Source of the DNA: Paenibacillus selenitireducens
GTDB lineage: Bacteria; Bacillota; Bacilli; Paenibacillales; Paenibacillaceae
NCBI RefSeq assembly: GCF_002021565.1
Contig: NZ_MSZX01000016.1
Location: 36,988-100,987 of the forward strand
Direction of reading: 5' to 3'
DNA: 64,000 nucleotides
Shown: positions 46,107-56,243 of the stretch, piece by piece
How the letters are laid out: each line of letters begins with the position of its first letter
Numbering within the stretch: position 1 is the first letter of the stretch
Translations under genes and position numbers: made by a program
The notes under the pieces: generated by a model
Told to the model about the DNA's origin: nothing
Database searches by the model: none
Seen by the model: only the letters and a program-made list of their open reading frames with translations

Positions 46107-46553
46107 ATGTCGAAGAAACATCCCGTGCGGGTGCGCCTTGTGAGTCATCAAGATCAAGGGCAGACCGTGCAAGAGTACAGCGGGGAACGTATCGATAAAG
46201 GGAGCAGTATCTATATTCGGTATGAAGAGTCTGGAGAAGGCTTACCCCAAGGGACAGACAAGGACAAGACCATAACGACGGTGAAGATCGAACGTGAGAT
46301 CATCAAGATTATTCGTCATGGTACCGTGCAATCCGAGCAATCTTTTCAATTAGGGCGTCGGTTGCCCGGGTTCTATCGATCCCCTTATGTGAATACGCAA
46401 TTATCGCAAGAGACGACCCACATGCACATGGATATGCAGGAAGTCGAGGGCATTGTCGAGTGGAGCTACGAGCTATTCGCTTATGACGAGAGCACAGGAC
46501 AATTCAAGATTAGTTTAACCATACAGGAGGAACAGGAAAATGAGTCAGAATGA
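46107..46553 (+). CDS. ywiB: DUF1934 protein, YwiB-like
   Basis: A 148-residue calycin-like beta-barrel protein conserved next to argS in Bacillales. The sequence reads VRVRLVSHQDQGQTVQEYSG at the start and HMHMDMQEVEGIVEWSYELF near the end, normal for DUF1934. Its last 14 bases overlap the start of argS, so the two are translationally coupled. Function unknown. Confidence 0.85.
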   Translation: MSKKHPVRVRLVSHQDQGQTVQEYSGERIDKGSSIYIRYEESGEGLPQGTDKDKTITTVKIEREIIKIIRHGTVQSEQSFQLGRRLPGFYRSPYVNTQLSQETTHMHMDMQEVEGIVEWSYELFAYDESTGQFKISLTIQEEQENESE

Positions 46554-48225
46554 GGGTACATTAGATCAATTATACACCGCAGTGAAGGAAGCGATCGGGG
46601 ATGCGGTAGTTGTTGCAGGATTGGTGACTAGAGAAGAACTTCCTGCATTTGTTATCGAGGTGCCGAAGGATAAGGCGCATGGCGACTTGGCAACGAATGC
46701 AGCGATGCAGCTGACGAAGATTGCGAAGAAGAACCCGCGACTAATCGCAGAAGCGATTATTGCAAATTTAGACAAGAGTAAAGCGTCGATTGAAAGTGCA
46801 GAAATTGCCGGACCGGGCTTTATTAACTTTCGCCTGAACAAAAGCTACTTGTACAACGTCATTGAGGAAGTCGCGGCCAAAGGAGCGGACTATGGACGTG
46901 TGCCGGCCAGATTAGGCCAGAAGGTTCAAGTCGAGTTCGTGAGTGCAAACCCAACAGGCAGCTTGCATCTTGGACATGCGCGTGGTGCGGCGGTGGGTGA
47001 TGCCTTATGTAACGTGCTTGATTTCGCGGGTTACGACGTGACACGTGAGTATTATATTAATGATGCAGGGAACCAAGTGGTGAACCTATGCAAATCCATC
47101 GAAGTGCGTTATAAGCAAGAACTAGGTGTCGATGCGGAGATGCCTGAAGATGGATACTTCGGGGAAGATATTCGCGGATTCGCGAAAGAATTGGTTGCCG
47201 AGAAAGGCAACAGCTTGCTTTCCCTATCCGATGAGGAGCGTACGAAGTTCTTCCGTACGTATGGGCTTGAGAAAGAATTGGACAAAATTAAGCGCGATCT
47301 AGGACGCTTTAACGTGAAATTTGACGAATGGTTTAGTGAGACATCCCTCTACGAAACGGGTGCTGTTGTCGAATCGTTGGACGAACTTAAAGCAAGAGGC
47401 CAAGTATTCGAAGATGGCGGAGCAACTTGGCTGCGTACAACACCATATGGCGATGACAAGGATCGCGTATTGGTGAAGAACGACGGCACGTACACCTATT
47501 TAACGCCGGATATTGCGTATCACCGTAACAAATATGCGCGTGGCTATGACCAAATGATTAACATTTGGGGAGCGGATCACCACGGGTATATTCCACGGAT
47601 GAAGGCAGCGATGGAAGCGTTAGGGAATGATCCGGCGAAGTTAACGGTGCTCATCGCACAGATGGTTAGCTTGTTCCAGAACGGTGAGAAAGTGAAAATG
47701 TCCAAACGTACGGGTAAAGCCGTAACGATGGAAGATCTAATGGACGAAGTGGGCGTGGATGCGATTCGTTATTTCTTCACGATGCGTTCGATGGACTCGC
47801 ATCTTGATTTTGATATGGATTTAGCGATTTCCACATCCAATGAGAATCCTGTGTTCTATGTGCAATATGCGCATGCGCGTATTTGCAGTATTTTCCGTCA
47901 AGCGGAGGAACAGAACGTAGAGGTGCTTCCGTTATCACAAGTCGATTTAAGCAAGCTGACCACGGAGCATGAATACGATTTGCTGCGCAAGATCGGGGAG
48001 CTTCCTGAAGAAATTGCTGTTGCGGCACAAGGATATGCACCGCACCGCTTGATTCGATATGTCTATGAAATTGCTTCGCTTTTCCATAGCTATTACAGAG
48101 CAGAGCGCGTCATTGTTGACGACGCGCAAGTGACGCAAGCGCGACTCGCCTTGCTCGGCGCGCTGCGCACGACCATCGCCAACGTGCTGCGCCTCGTTGG
48201 CGTGTCCGCGCCAGATCGCATGTAG
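46540..48225 (+). CDS. argS: Arginyl-tRNA synthetase
   Basis: A 561-residue class I synthetase charging tRNA-Arg. It has the N-terminal Add-1 domain, the HIGH motif as HLGH in ANPTGSLHLGHARGAAVGDA, a KMSKR in NGEKVKMSKRTGKAVTMEDL, and a C-terminal DALR anticodon domain. GGAGG precedes the ATG inside ywiB. The last 100 bases of the gene become strikingly GC-rich compared with the rest (43 of 60 bases G or C in 48121-48180), while the protein sequence stays conserved. Confidence 0.97.
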   Translation: MSQNEGTLDQLYTAVKEAIGDAVVVAGLVTREELPAFVIEVPKDKAHGDLATNAAMQLTKIAKKNPRLIAEAIIANLDKSKASIESAEIAGPGFINFRLNKSYLYNVIEEVAAKGADYGRVPARLGQKVQVEFVSANPTGSLHLGHARGAAVGDALCNVLDFAGYDVTREYYINDAGNQVVNLCKSIEVRYKQELGVDAEMPEDGYFGEDIRGFAKELVAEKGNSLLSLSDEERTKFFRTYGLEKELDKIKRDLGRFNVKFDEWFSETSLYETGAVVESLDELKARGQVFEDGGATWLRTTPYGDDKDRVLVKNDGTYTYLTPDIAYHRNKYARGYDQMINIWGADHHGYIPRMKAAMEALGNDPAKLTVLIAQMVSLFQNGEKVKMSKRTGKAVTMEDLMDEVGVDAIRYFFTMRSMDSHLDFDMDLAISTSNENPVFYVQYAHARICSIFRQAEEQNVEVLPLSQVDLSKLTTEHEYDLLRKIGELPEEIAVAAQGYAPHRLIRYVYEIASLFHSYYRAERVIVDDAQVTQARLALLGALRTTIANVLRLVGVSAPDRM

Positions 48226-48290
48226 CCACATGCGATCCATGGCGCGGGCTTCGCGCACGGCCTCGTAGGCCGCGTGCGCGCACAGCCACA

Positions 48291-48333
48291 GAACAGCCCC
48301 ACCGCGAGCCTTTGGCATGCGGTGGGGCTGTTC
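48291..48333. terminator. Perfect 15 bp hairpin between argS and the S8 protease gene
   Basis: GAACAGCCCCACCGC pairs exactly with GCGGTGGGGCTGTTC over 13 bases between convergent genes. No T-run follows, so intrinsic termination may be weak. A second GC-rich dyad (GCGCACG/CGTGCGC) lies just left at 48253-48281. Confidence 0.65.
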
Positions 48334-48337
48334 TAGT

Positions 48338-49477
48338 CTACGCTTTCGCCTCGCGCAGCAGGCGCAGCGCATCGACCTCGCCGGGCGCCTTGCTGTGCAG
48401 ACGGCGCCCGCGGATGGTCGAGGCGGATCGTCGCAGCAGCGACTTTATCTCGCCAGGCGTTAAGGTGGGGTTCTGCGCAAGCAGCAAGGCGATCGCGCCA
48501 CTGACATGGGATGTCGCCATTGAAGTACCGCTCATCTCGTTGTAATTGCCGCGGAGCCACGAGGAGACGATTTTATCGCCAGGCGCATAGATATCAATAA
48601 AGCTCCCGCGGTTGCTGAATTTTGCGACACGGCGCTGCCGATTGGTTGCGCCAACCGAAATCGTCTGCGGGTACCGCGCAGGGTAATCAATCGATTTTCG
48701 CTTCGCATCATTGCCAGAAGAGGCAACGATAACGATGCCTGCGTTGTAAGCATTCATAACCGCATTTAATAAGGACTTGCTGCTCGATTTCATGCCAAAG
48801 CTCATGTTTATGATATTCATTCGATTACGAACACACCAATCAATGCCAAGAATAATATCGGATACATAAGCAGATCCGTTATGGTCAAAAGCCTTAACAG
48901 GGTGTATTAATGCACGCGGAGCGACACCTATAATTCCTTTCATTTGGTTGGCAGCGGCAATCGTACCTGCGATATGGGTGCCATGTCCGTTGTCATCATG
49001 TGGTAACATGTTGCGGTTCAGCAGGTTAATGCCGCGCATGAGAGAATGCCGAAGATCCGGGTGTCTGTAATCGACGCCGGTATCGATGACACCGATCTTA
49101 ATCCGGTGTCCTGTGGTCGTTGCCCACGTTTGCGGGGCTCGAATTTGCTGGACTCCCCAGGGAATGCCGTGATCCCATTGCACACTGGTTTTATGAAGCG
49201 TCCCATGGACCTTCATACGTGTATCTTCCTCAAAGAAGATATCGTTCTTGAATTTATTCAGCTTTCCCTCCGGGATGGCAGGGCAGATCATCGCATGAAT
49301 AATTCGGGACGGCTGGACTGCGCTCAGCATGGTAAGGGACGATTTCAACTTCATAAAGTGCGACATACACTTGCGGTAGTCGCGGGAATGGGCGAAGCGT
49401 ATGATTTGTTTCTTGTGGGAGCCGTCTCCCCGTGCAATTTCGTCATTCAGCAGTTGTAAAAAGGTTGAGTAGTCCAA
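48338..49477 (-). CDS. S8 family subtilisin-like protease without signal peptide
   Basis: A 379-residue subtilase. The triad is complete: Asp132 in IGVIDTGVDYRHP, His165 in NGHGTHIAGTI and Ser319 in SGTSMATSHVSG, with oxyanion Asn256 in ASSGND. The first 100 residues form a prodomain-like region, but there is no signal peptide or membrane segment, so it may be intracellular or exported by an unknown path. The TTG start has AGGAGGGG upstream. The 3' third shares the local GC-rich composition of the argS end. Family membership is sure; role is unknown. Confidence 0.9.
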   Translation of the reverse strand: MDYSTFLQLLNDEIARGDGSHKKQIIRFAHSRDYRKCMSHFMKLKSSLTMLSAVQPSRIIHAMICPAIPEGKLNKFKNDIFFEEDTRMKVHGTLHKTSVQWDHGIPWGVQQIRAPQTWATTTGHRIKIGVIDTGVDYRHPDLRHSLMRGINLLNRNMLPHDDNGHGTHIAGTIAAANQMKGIIGVAPRALIHPVKAFDHNGSAYVSDIILGIDWCVRNRMNIINMSFGMKSSSKSLLNAVMNAYNAGIVIVASSGNDAKRKSIDYPARYPQTISVGATNRQRRVAKFSNRGSFIDIYAPGDKIVSSWLRGNYNEMSGTSMATSHVSGAIALLLAQNPTLTPGEIKSLLRRSASTIRGRRLHSKAPGEVDALRLLREAKA

Positions 49478-50007
49478 TCTGGAGTCCCCTCCTGACTAAC
49501 CATGTTGAGGTATAGTATGTTTGGCTCGAAAAGAGGGACTGGGTAACATGCCTTTTTTATAAGAATTAGGCCTTCTATCGTGTCAAAGTTGCGTGGGGGA
49601 CATAGTATGAAGGGAGAGCCTAAGAGGGTTCTTTATGAGTACAAGGCGTTTGGAGAGCAATCTTCAAGCCGGATACAGTCGCGCGAAGGGTGATCCCCTT
49701 CGCATTTTCTTGTAGGGAGCTGTTCTTAGCTCAACTTCTGCACATACATATGGAAAATGTATTTTTCTTCTGTTCTTTGCCTTACGCCAAAACAATCAAG
49801 CTTAGTCGCCTAAGCTTTTTGTCTTTCATCGTTTCTGTCCAAAAGGGTCTTCAATTTTGAGCTTTTCCCTTCCCATGGCGTGTCTAGCTTCTAGCTTTTT
49901 TAGTCAAGCTTGCATTTTTAAGTTAAATAGGTTTTACTTATGTTTGATATGGATATGTTAGAAAAAGAATGTTGCTGTGAACATTGTGAGAGAGGAAGTG
50001 TCCTTCA
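49478..50007. other. 530 bp intergenic region upstream of rpoE with two terminator-like hairpins
   Basis: Two hairpins are visible on the plus strand: GCGAAGGG/CCCCTTCGC at 49683-49702 followed by ATTTTC, and AAGCTTAG-tcgc-CTAAGCTT followed by TTT at 49798-49820. A 26-codon frame (49635-49715, MSTRRLESNLQAGYSR...) with AAGAGGG upstream spans the first hairpin. A small RNA or leader peptide is possible but unproven. Confidence 0.35.
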
Positions 50008-50571
50008 ATGAGCACCCCGTTTCAATTAAAAATTGATCCTGAGAAAGTGCACGAGATCCCGATGGTCGACCTCGCGTTTGAAATCCTAAGAGCGGCGAAT
50101 AACCCATTTTATTACCGGGACCTTATGAATGAAGTAGCTAAATTAAGAGGTCTATCTGATGAAGACATCAAAGAAGTCATCGCTCAGCTTTACACAGAAA
50201 TTAATATTGACGGTCGTTTTGCATGCGTCGGTACGAATCTGTGGGGCTTGAAACGTTGGTACCCAATTGAACGTTCAGAAGATCCAGTATCCAATGCCAA
50301 ACGCCCTCGCATCATCAACGATGAAGACGATGATTTGATGGATGATGATGAGTTGTTTGCAGAAGAGGAAGAAGAAACTTATGCTTCAGACGATGAAGAT
50401 TTCGATCACATGGATGAAGACAGTGAAGAAATCTACACCGATGAAGAAGAAGAAGCTGAAGTTGAAGATGAGTCACTGATCGATGATGAAGAGCTGGCGG
50501 ATGAAGAAGAATCGGATGAAGACAGCGAAGAAGATGAGTTTGACGATTTAGAAGACGATGACAATAAATAA
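50008..50571 (+). CDS. rpoE: DNA-directed RNA polymerase delta subunit
   Basis: The Firmicute-specific delta subunit, which speeds RNA polymerase recycling and promoter selectivity. The N-terminal 95 residues are the globular HARE-HTH domain (VDLAFEILRAANNPFYYRDL, GRFACVGTNLWGLKRWYP); the C-terminal half is a disordered run of Asp and Glu. At 187 residues it is slightly longer than the B. subtilis protein owing to the acidic tail. It lies before pyrG as in B. subtilis. AGAGGAAG precedes the ATG. Confidence 0.97.
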   Translation: MSTPFQLKIDPEKVHEIPMVDLAFEILRAANNPFYYRDLMNEVAKLRGLSDEDIKEVIAQLYTEINIDGRFACVGTNLWGLKRWYPIERSEDPVSNAKRPRIINDEDDDLMDDDELFAEEEEETYASDDEDFDHMDEDSEEIYTDEEEEAEVEDESLIDDEELADEEESDEDSEEDEFDDLEDDDNK

Positions 50572-50596
50572 GAAAACCCTCAGCCATTCGAAGATG

Positions 50597-50710
50597 AGCG
50601 ACCTACAAGTTTTGCTTGCAAAACTCGCTTCGAAAGCAAGGTGGTTTTTATCGCCAAATAGAATTTTTAAGTTTCGATTCATCGAAGCTTAAAAATTCTA
50701 TTGAGGCAAC
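50597..50710. repeat. Stacked hairpins downstream of rpoE
   Basis: AGTTTTGC-tt-GCAAAACT lies near 50609-50626, and a 22 bp near-perfect stem with a 2 base loop at 50657-50702 (one G-U pair), extended by GCC/GGC. The second element can extrude as a cruciform or form a rigid RNA stem. Only the first is followed by a T-run (GGTTTTTA), so it may end rpoE transcription; the role of the second is unknown. Confidence 0.5.
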
Positions 50711-50768
50711 AAAAGTCATACTCGCAATAAGTTCTAAGACTCCGCTGTGAATTGACGGGGGATGTCAC

Positions 50769-50797
50769 TTGACAGCGGACTTGGGACAGAGTAAACT
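50769..50797 (+). promoter_or_regulatory. pyrG promoter with GGG initiation site
   Basis: TTGACA, a 17 bp spacer and TAAACT, followed 8 bases after the -10 by GGGCTT (50805). In B. subtilis pyrG the transcript starts with GGGC and stutters on G when CTP is low; the same start context is present here. Confidence 0.8.
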
Positions 50798-50842
50798 ATT
50801 TTCTGGGCTTAAGATTTATTTAGCAATATATAACCTTTTCAT

Positions 50843-50883
50843 AAAAAAAGTGCCCCGTGGCTACGGGAGTCACTTTTTTGTTT
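50843..50883 (+). terminator. pyrG leader attenuator
   Basis: An intrinsic terminator AAAAAAGTGCCCCGT-ggct-ACGGGAGTCACTTTTTT lies between the pyrG promoter and start codon. Its 5' arm carries a run of four C, which a poly-G 5' end could pair with to prevent the hairpin, as in the B. subtilis CTP-sensing mechanism. Confidence 0.8.
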
Positions 50884-50991
50884 TTTTTATCAAGTTTTTT
50901 GGTGAAATGGGTAACGCTAAGAGGAACGAACTTGGCATTATGCATCATTTTTGGCGTGGGCAGGCGATGCTTAGAAATCGCGTTGTTTTAA

Positions 50992-52614
<1,623 letters not shown>

Positions 52615-52641
52615 TAACCTTTTTGTTTTTTTCCAAGATCA

Positions 52642-52668
52642 GGAGGAATTTGAGATTCCTTCCCGAAT
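52642..52668 (+). promoter_or_regulatory. Sigma-H promoter of spo0F
   Basis: GGAGGAATT fits the sigma-H -35 RNAGGAWWW; after 11 bases plus CCC comes GAAT of the -10 RNNGAAT (first R is C). B. subtilis spo0F also has a sigma-H promoter. Confidence 0.7.
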
Positions 52669-52748
52669 ATAGTACGGATACGAAGTGAGCAAAAGGCAGC
52701 ACCTTTGATCCATATATATTCGCCTGTTTACTTATGGGAGGGGATCGC

Positions 52749-53126
52749 TTGGAGAAGAAAAAAGTATTAATTGTTGATGATCAGAATGGAATTCGCGTAT
52801 TACTGATGGAGGTATTTGGCAGCGAAGGCTACCAGACCTTTCAGGCAGCGAACGGAAAGCTCGCGCTCGAGATTGTACGCAAGGAACAACCGGACATGGT
52901 ATTGCTCGATATGAAGATACCAGGGATGGATGGTCTAGAGATTCTGAAGCATATCAAGCAAATTGATCCAGCGCTGCGAGTCATCATGATGACGGCTTAT
53001 GGCGAATTGGACATGATTAAGGAAGCGACAGATCTTGGAGCACTCATGCACTTCACCAAACCGTTTGATATTGACGAGATCCGTATCGCCGTAAACATGC
53101 AATTGCGCGATGGAATACACGCCTAA
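52749..53126 (+). CDS. spo0F: Sporulation initiation phosphotransferase Spo0F
   Basis: The single-domain response regulator that takes phosphate from sporulation kinases and passes it to Spo0B. The 125-residue protein is nearly co-linear with B. subtilis Spo0[20 protein letters not shown] (acidic pocket D10/D11), phosphoacceptor D54 in [25 protein letters not shown] and [12 protein letters not shown] (Lys). The start is a TTG at 52749 with GGGAGGGG upstream. A sigma-H promoter lies 80 bp before the start and a terminator overlaps its stop codon. Confidence 0.97.
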   Translation: MEKKKVLIVDDQNGIRVLLMEVFGSEGYQTFQAANGKLALEIVRKEQPDMVLLDMKIPGMDGLEILKHIKQIDPALRVIMMTAYGELDMIKEATDLGALMHFTKPFDIDEIRIAVNMQLRDGIHA

Positions 53127-53152
53127 CAGGACCTGATTCAGGTCCTGTTTTA
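53125..53152 (+). terminator. Terminator of spo0F
   Basis: AACAGGACCT-gattc-AGGTCCTGTT followed by TTAC; the stem begins in the stop codon. Confidence 0.85.
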
Positions 53153-53259
53153 CTTTGTGGCGGTATTCATCTAATCGCGGTCGCTCATCTTCGAAAGGCT
53201 TCGCTATAGGTTTTCTCATTTTGTGAGGAGCTTGTTTACTATTTGTTCCGATGTTGTGG

Positions 53260-53416
53260 TATAATACTCGGGTAATGAAAGTAATTGAAAACAAATAATT
53301 CGGATCCGACGACAAAGCTTAAGTTTTCTAGCTCTGTTCTAGGTTTTCACGTATTGAAATATGCATTGAAATAGATAACTTGGGAAAGCACCGCCTCGTC
53401 GGTGTCTTTCCCTTTA
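53260..53416 (+). promoter_or_regulatory. murA promoter and leader with terminator-like hairpin
   Basis: An extended -10 (TGGTATAAT, core 53260-53265) starts a leader of about 200 nt. At 53382-53412 GGGAAAG-c-ACCG pairs with CGGT-gt-CTTTCCC, followed by TTTATATA, 60 bp before the murA ATG. This may be an attenuator; no T-box or other known sensor is recognised. The rest of 53127-53477 holds no gene. Confidence 0.45.
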
Positions 53417-53477
53417 TATAAGCTATTATTTAGTTGTCTATTACTTAACTGCATACATAGGAGGACTTTCTAACTCT

Positions 53478-54743
53478 ATGGAAAAGTTAATGATTTGCGG
53501 TGGCCGTCCGCTGCGTGGTACGGTGCAAATAAGCGGTGCGAAGAACAGCGCTGTGGCACTCATTCCAGCGGCCATCTTAGCCGAGACCGAAGTAGTACTT
53601 GATAATTTACCATTAATTAGCGACGTAGCGACGTATGCGGAAATTCTAGAAGGACTGGGTGCAACGGTTACGCTGGCGGGAAGTCAGATTCGTGTAGACC
53701 CATCGCAGTTGAAATCCATTCCGATGCCGAATGGACCCGTTAAGAAATTAAGAGCTTCTTATTATTTAATGGGTGCAATGTTAGGACGTTTTGGTGAAGC
53801 GACAATCGGTATGCCGGGAGGATGTAACTTCGAACCCCGCCCGATTGATCAGCATATTAAAGGTTTTGAAGCATTGGGTGCTACGGTAACCAATGATCAT
53901 GGTTCGATTCATATTTATGCCAAAGAACTTCGCGGAGCGAAAATTTATTTGGATGTCGCTAGCGTTGGAGCAACCATTAATATTATGCTTGCAGCCTCAC
54001 GGGCTAAGGGCTCAACTATTATTGAAAATGCGGCCAAAGAGCCTGAAATTATAGATGTAGCAACGTTACTTAACGCCATGGGCGCTAAAATAAAAGGCGC
54101 GGGGACAGAAACCATTCGAATTGAAGGTGTCGACCGTATGCGAGGATGCCGTCATTCGATCATTCCAGACCGCATTCAAGCCGGAACGTATATGATTATT
54201 GCAGCAGCAACGCGTGGAGACGTGCTGATTGATAATGTGATCCCAAAACATTTGGAGGCATTGACTGCGAAATTGCAGGAGATGGGCGTTCAGATTGAGG
54301 AGATGGATGAGTCTATCCGAGTCATAGGTCAACCGGAGTACACGAGTGTAGATGTGAAGGCGCTGGTCTATCCTGGATTTGCAACAGATCTACAATCTCC
54401 GATGACCACCTTGCTTACACAGGCTAAAGGCGTAAGCATTATGTCAGACTATGTGTATAGCAATCGTTTCAAGAACGTTCCTGAATTGCTTCGTATGGGT
54501 GCGAAGATTCGTGTTGAGGGGCGCTCGGCGATTATTGAAGGAACGAAGTTAAATGCGGCCAAAGTAAAAGCAACGGATTTACGCGCTGGTGCTTCCCTTG
54601 TGATTGCTGCATTAACAGTTGACGATGGAATTACGGAAATTACGGGTGTGGAATATATTGACCGCGGCTATGATAATCTCGTACAGAATCTACGGGATCT
54701 AGGCGCAGACGTATGGCGCGAGACGCTTGTAGCAGCTGAATAA
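53478..54743 (+). CDS. murA: UDP-N-acetylglucosamine 1-carboxyvinyltransferase
   Basis: First committed step of peptidoglycan synthesis, adding enolpyruvate to UDP-GlcNAc. The 421-residue EPT-fold protein has Lys22 in [15 protein letters not shown] and the catalytic, fosfomycin-reactive Cys116 in [22 protein letters not shown] lies ahead of the ATG. Position before rho corresponds to B. subtilis murAB (murZ), one of two paralogues. In B. subtilis fbaA and a transaldolase gene separate it from spo0F; here they are missing. Confidence 0.96.
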   Translation: MEKLMICGGRPLRGTVQISGAKNSAVALIPAAILAETEVVLDNLPLISDVATYAEILEGLGATVTLAGSQIRVDPSQLKSIPMPNGPVKKLRASYYLMGAMLGRFGEATIGMPGGCNFEPRPIDQHIKGFEALGATVTNDHGSIHIYAKELRGAKIYLDVASVGATINIMLAASRAKGSTIIENAAKEPEIIDVATLLNAMGAKIKGAGTETIRIEGVDRMRGCRHSIIPDRIQAGTYMIIAAATRGDVLIDNVIPKHLEALTAKLQEMGVQIEEMDESIRVIGQPEYTSVDVKALVYPGFATDLQSPMTTLLTQAKGVSIMSDYVYSNRFKNVPELLRMGAKIRVEGRSAIIEGTKLNAAKVKATDLRAGASLVIAALTVDDGITEITGVEYIDRGYDNLVQNLRDLGADVWRETLVAAE

Positions 54744-54795
54744 ACGGCTATCTTTTCGGGCATACTGGTCGAATAGTTATTTTAGAATCTATTAA

Positions 54796-54825
54796 GGACC
54801 CTTCTTGGGTCCACCCATATTTTTT
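54796..54825 (+). terminator. Terminator of murA
   Basis: GGACCC-ttctt-GGGTCC followed by ACCCATATTTTTT, between murA and rho. Confidence 0.75.
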
Positions 54826-54856
54826 AGATTTATATTTGGAATAGGTGGTTGAATGA

Positions 54857-56197
54857 ATGGATCTTCAAATTGCTGATTTAGAAGAAATGAAGCTAACCGA
54901 ATTATACAAATTAGCGAAGCAATACCAAATTGCTTATTATGGTCAGATGAAGAAGAAAGAGCTTATTTTTGCAATCCTTCGAGCACAAGCCGAAAAGGGT
55001 GGACTTATGTTCATGCAAGGCGTGCTTGAAATTTTGCCGGAAGGCTTTGGGTTTCTTCGTCCTATTAACTATTTGCCGAGTGCAGAAGATATATACATTT
55101 CAGCTTCGCAGATCCGCAAGTTCGACTTGCGAACGGGTGATTTAGTCTCGGGGAAATGCAGGCCTCCAAAAGAAAATGAGCGATATTTCGGATTGTTGCA
55201 AGTCAATGCAGTCAATGGCGAGAACCCGGACACCGCGGCAGAACGACTCCATTTTCCAGCGTTAACCCCTCTTTATCCGCAAGAAAAGGTAGTTCTTGAA
55301 TCCTCCCCAACGCATCTTTCGACCAGAATCATGGATATCTTGGCACCTGTAGGACTTGGACAGCGCGGTTTAATCGTAGCTCCCCCTAAAGTAGGTAAAA
55401 CCCTTCTTCTCAAAGAAATTGCCAATAGTATATCAACCAATTATCCCGAAATTGAACTGTTTGTTCTATTAATTGATGAACGTCCAGAAGAAGTTACGGA
55501 TATGCAGCGTTCGGTGAAAGGCGAAGTGGTCGCTTCAACATTTGATGAGCTTCCTGAAAATCATATTAAAGTATCAGAACTTGTCCTAGAGCGTGCTTTG
55601 CGTCTTGTTGAGCATAAGAAAAATGTGGTTATTTTGATGGATAGTATTACGCGTCTTGCTCGTGCCTACAACTTGGTGGTACCACCATCCGGTCGTACAT
55701 TGAGCGGGGGTATTGATCCAGCGGCATTCCACCGTCCGAAGCGTTTCTTCGGGTCAGCTCGTAATGTGGAAGAAGGCGGAAGCTTGACCATTATTGCTAC
55801 AGCTCTTGTGGAGACGGGTTCGCGTATGGATGATATCATTTATGAAGAATTTAAAAGTACAGGGAATATGGAGCTTCATTTGGATCGCAAATTGGCGGAA
55901 AGACGGATTTTCCCTGCCATCGATATTCGACGTTCAGGTACACGCCGTGAGGAAATGCTCATGACCAAAGATGCCTTGGATAAAGTATGGGCGATTCGTA
56001 AAAATATGAATGAATCCATGGAATTTGTAGATAATTTCTTGAAGAAAATTGGTAAAACAAAAACGAACGAAGAATTCTTCGCTACATTGGACTTGAATCA
56101 GACAAGTAACAGTTCATCACCTGCACGTCGAACAGCTCGGACAGCTTCCACAGCATCCAACTCGTCGACAACGTCTCAGGTTAGTAGCGGAAGATAA
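54857..56197 (+). CDS. rho: Transcription termination factor Rho
   Basis: RNA-dependent hexameric ATPase that ends transcription. The 446-residue protein has the N-terminal helical domain ([20 protein letters not shown]), the cold-shock RNA-binding fold ([20 protein letters not shown]), Walker [11 protein letters not shown], Walker [17 protein letters not shown], and Q/R-loop regions. The C-terminus has an extra Ser/Thr-rich tail of about 30 residues ([15 protein letters not shown]) beyond the usual end. GGTGG-like AGGTGG precedes the ATG. Confidence 0.97.
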   Translation: MDLQIADLEEMKLTELYKLAKQYQIAYYGQMKKKELIFAILRAQAEKGGLMFMQGVLEILPEGFGFLRPINYLPSAEDIYISASQIRKFDLRTGDLVSGKCRPPKENERYFGLLQVNAVNGENPDTAAERLHFPALTPLYPQEKVVLESSPTHLSTRIMDILAPVGLGQRGLIVAPPKVGKTLLLKEIANSISTNYPEIELFVLLIDERPEEVTDMQRSVKGEVVASTFDELPENHIKVSELVLERALRLVEHKKNVVILMDSITRLARAYNLVVPPSGRTLSGGIDPAAFHRPKRFFGSARNVEEGGSLTIIATALVETGSRMDDIIYEEFKSTGNMELHLDRKLAERRIFPAIDIRRSGTRREEMLMTKDALDKVWAIRKNMNESMEFVDNFLKKIGKTKTNEEFFATLDLNQTSNSSSPARRTARTASTASNSSTTSQVSSGR

Positions 56198-56243
56198 TCA
56201 AGGTGTCGTTTGAATTGTTTGAATGAGATAGGAGTGCAGCACG

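Noticed and set aside
53382..53416. T-box-like sequence (AAAGCACCGCC) in the murA leader
   Set aside because: It lacks the conserved GGGTGGNACCGCG core and any specifier structure; it is better seen as a plain hairpin.
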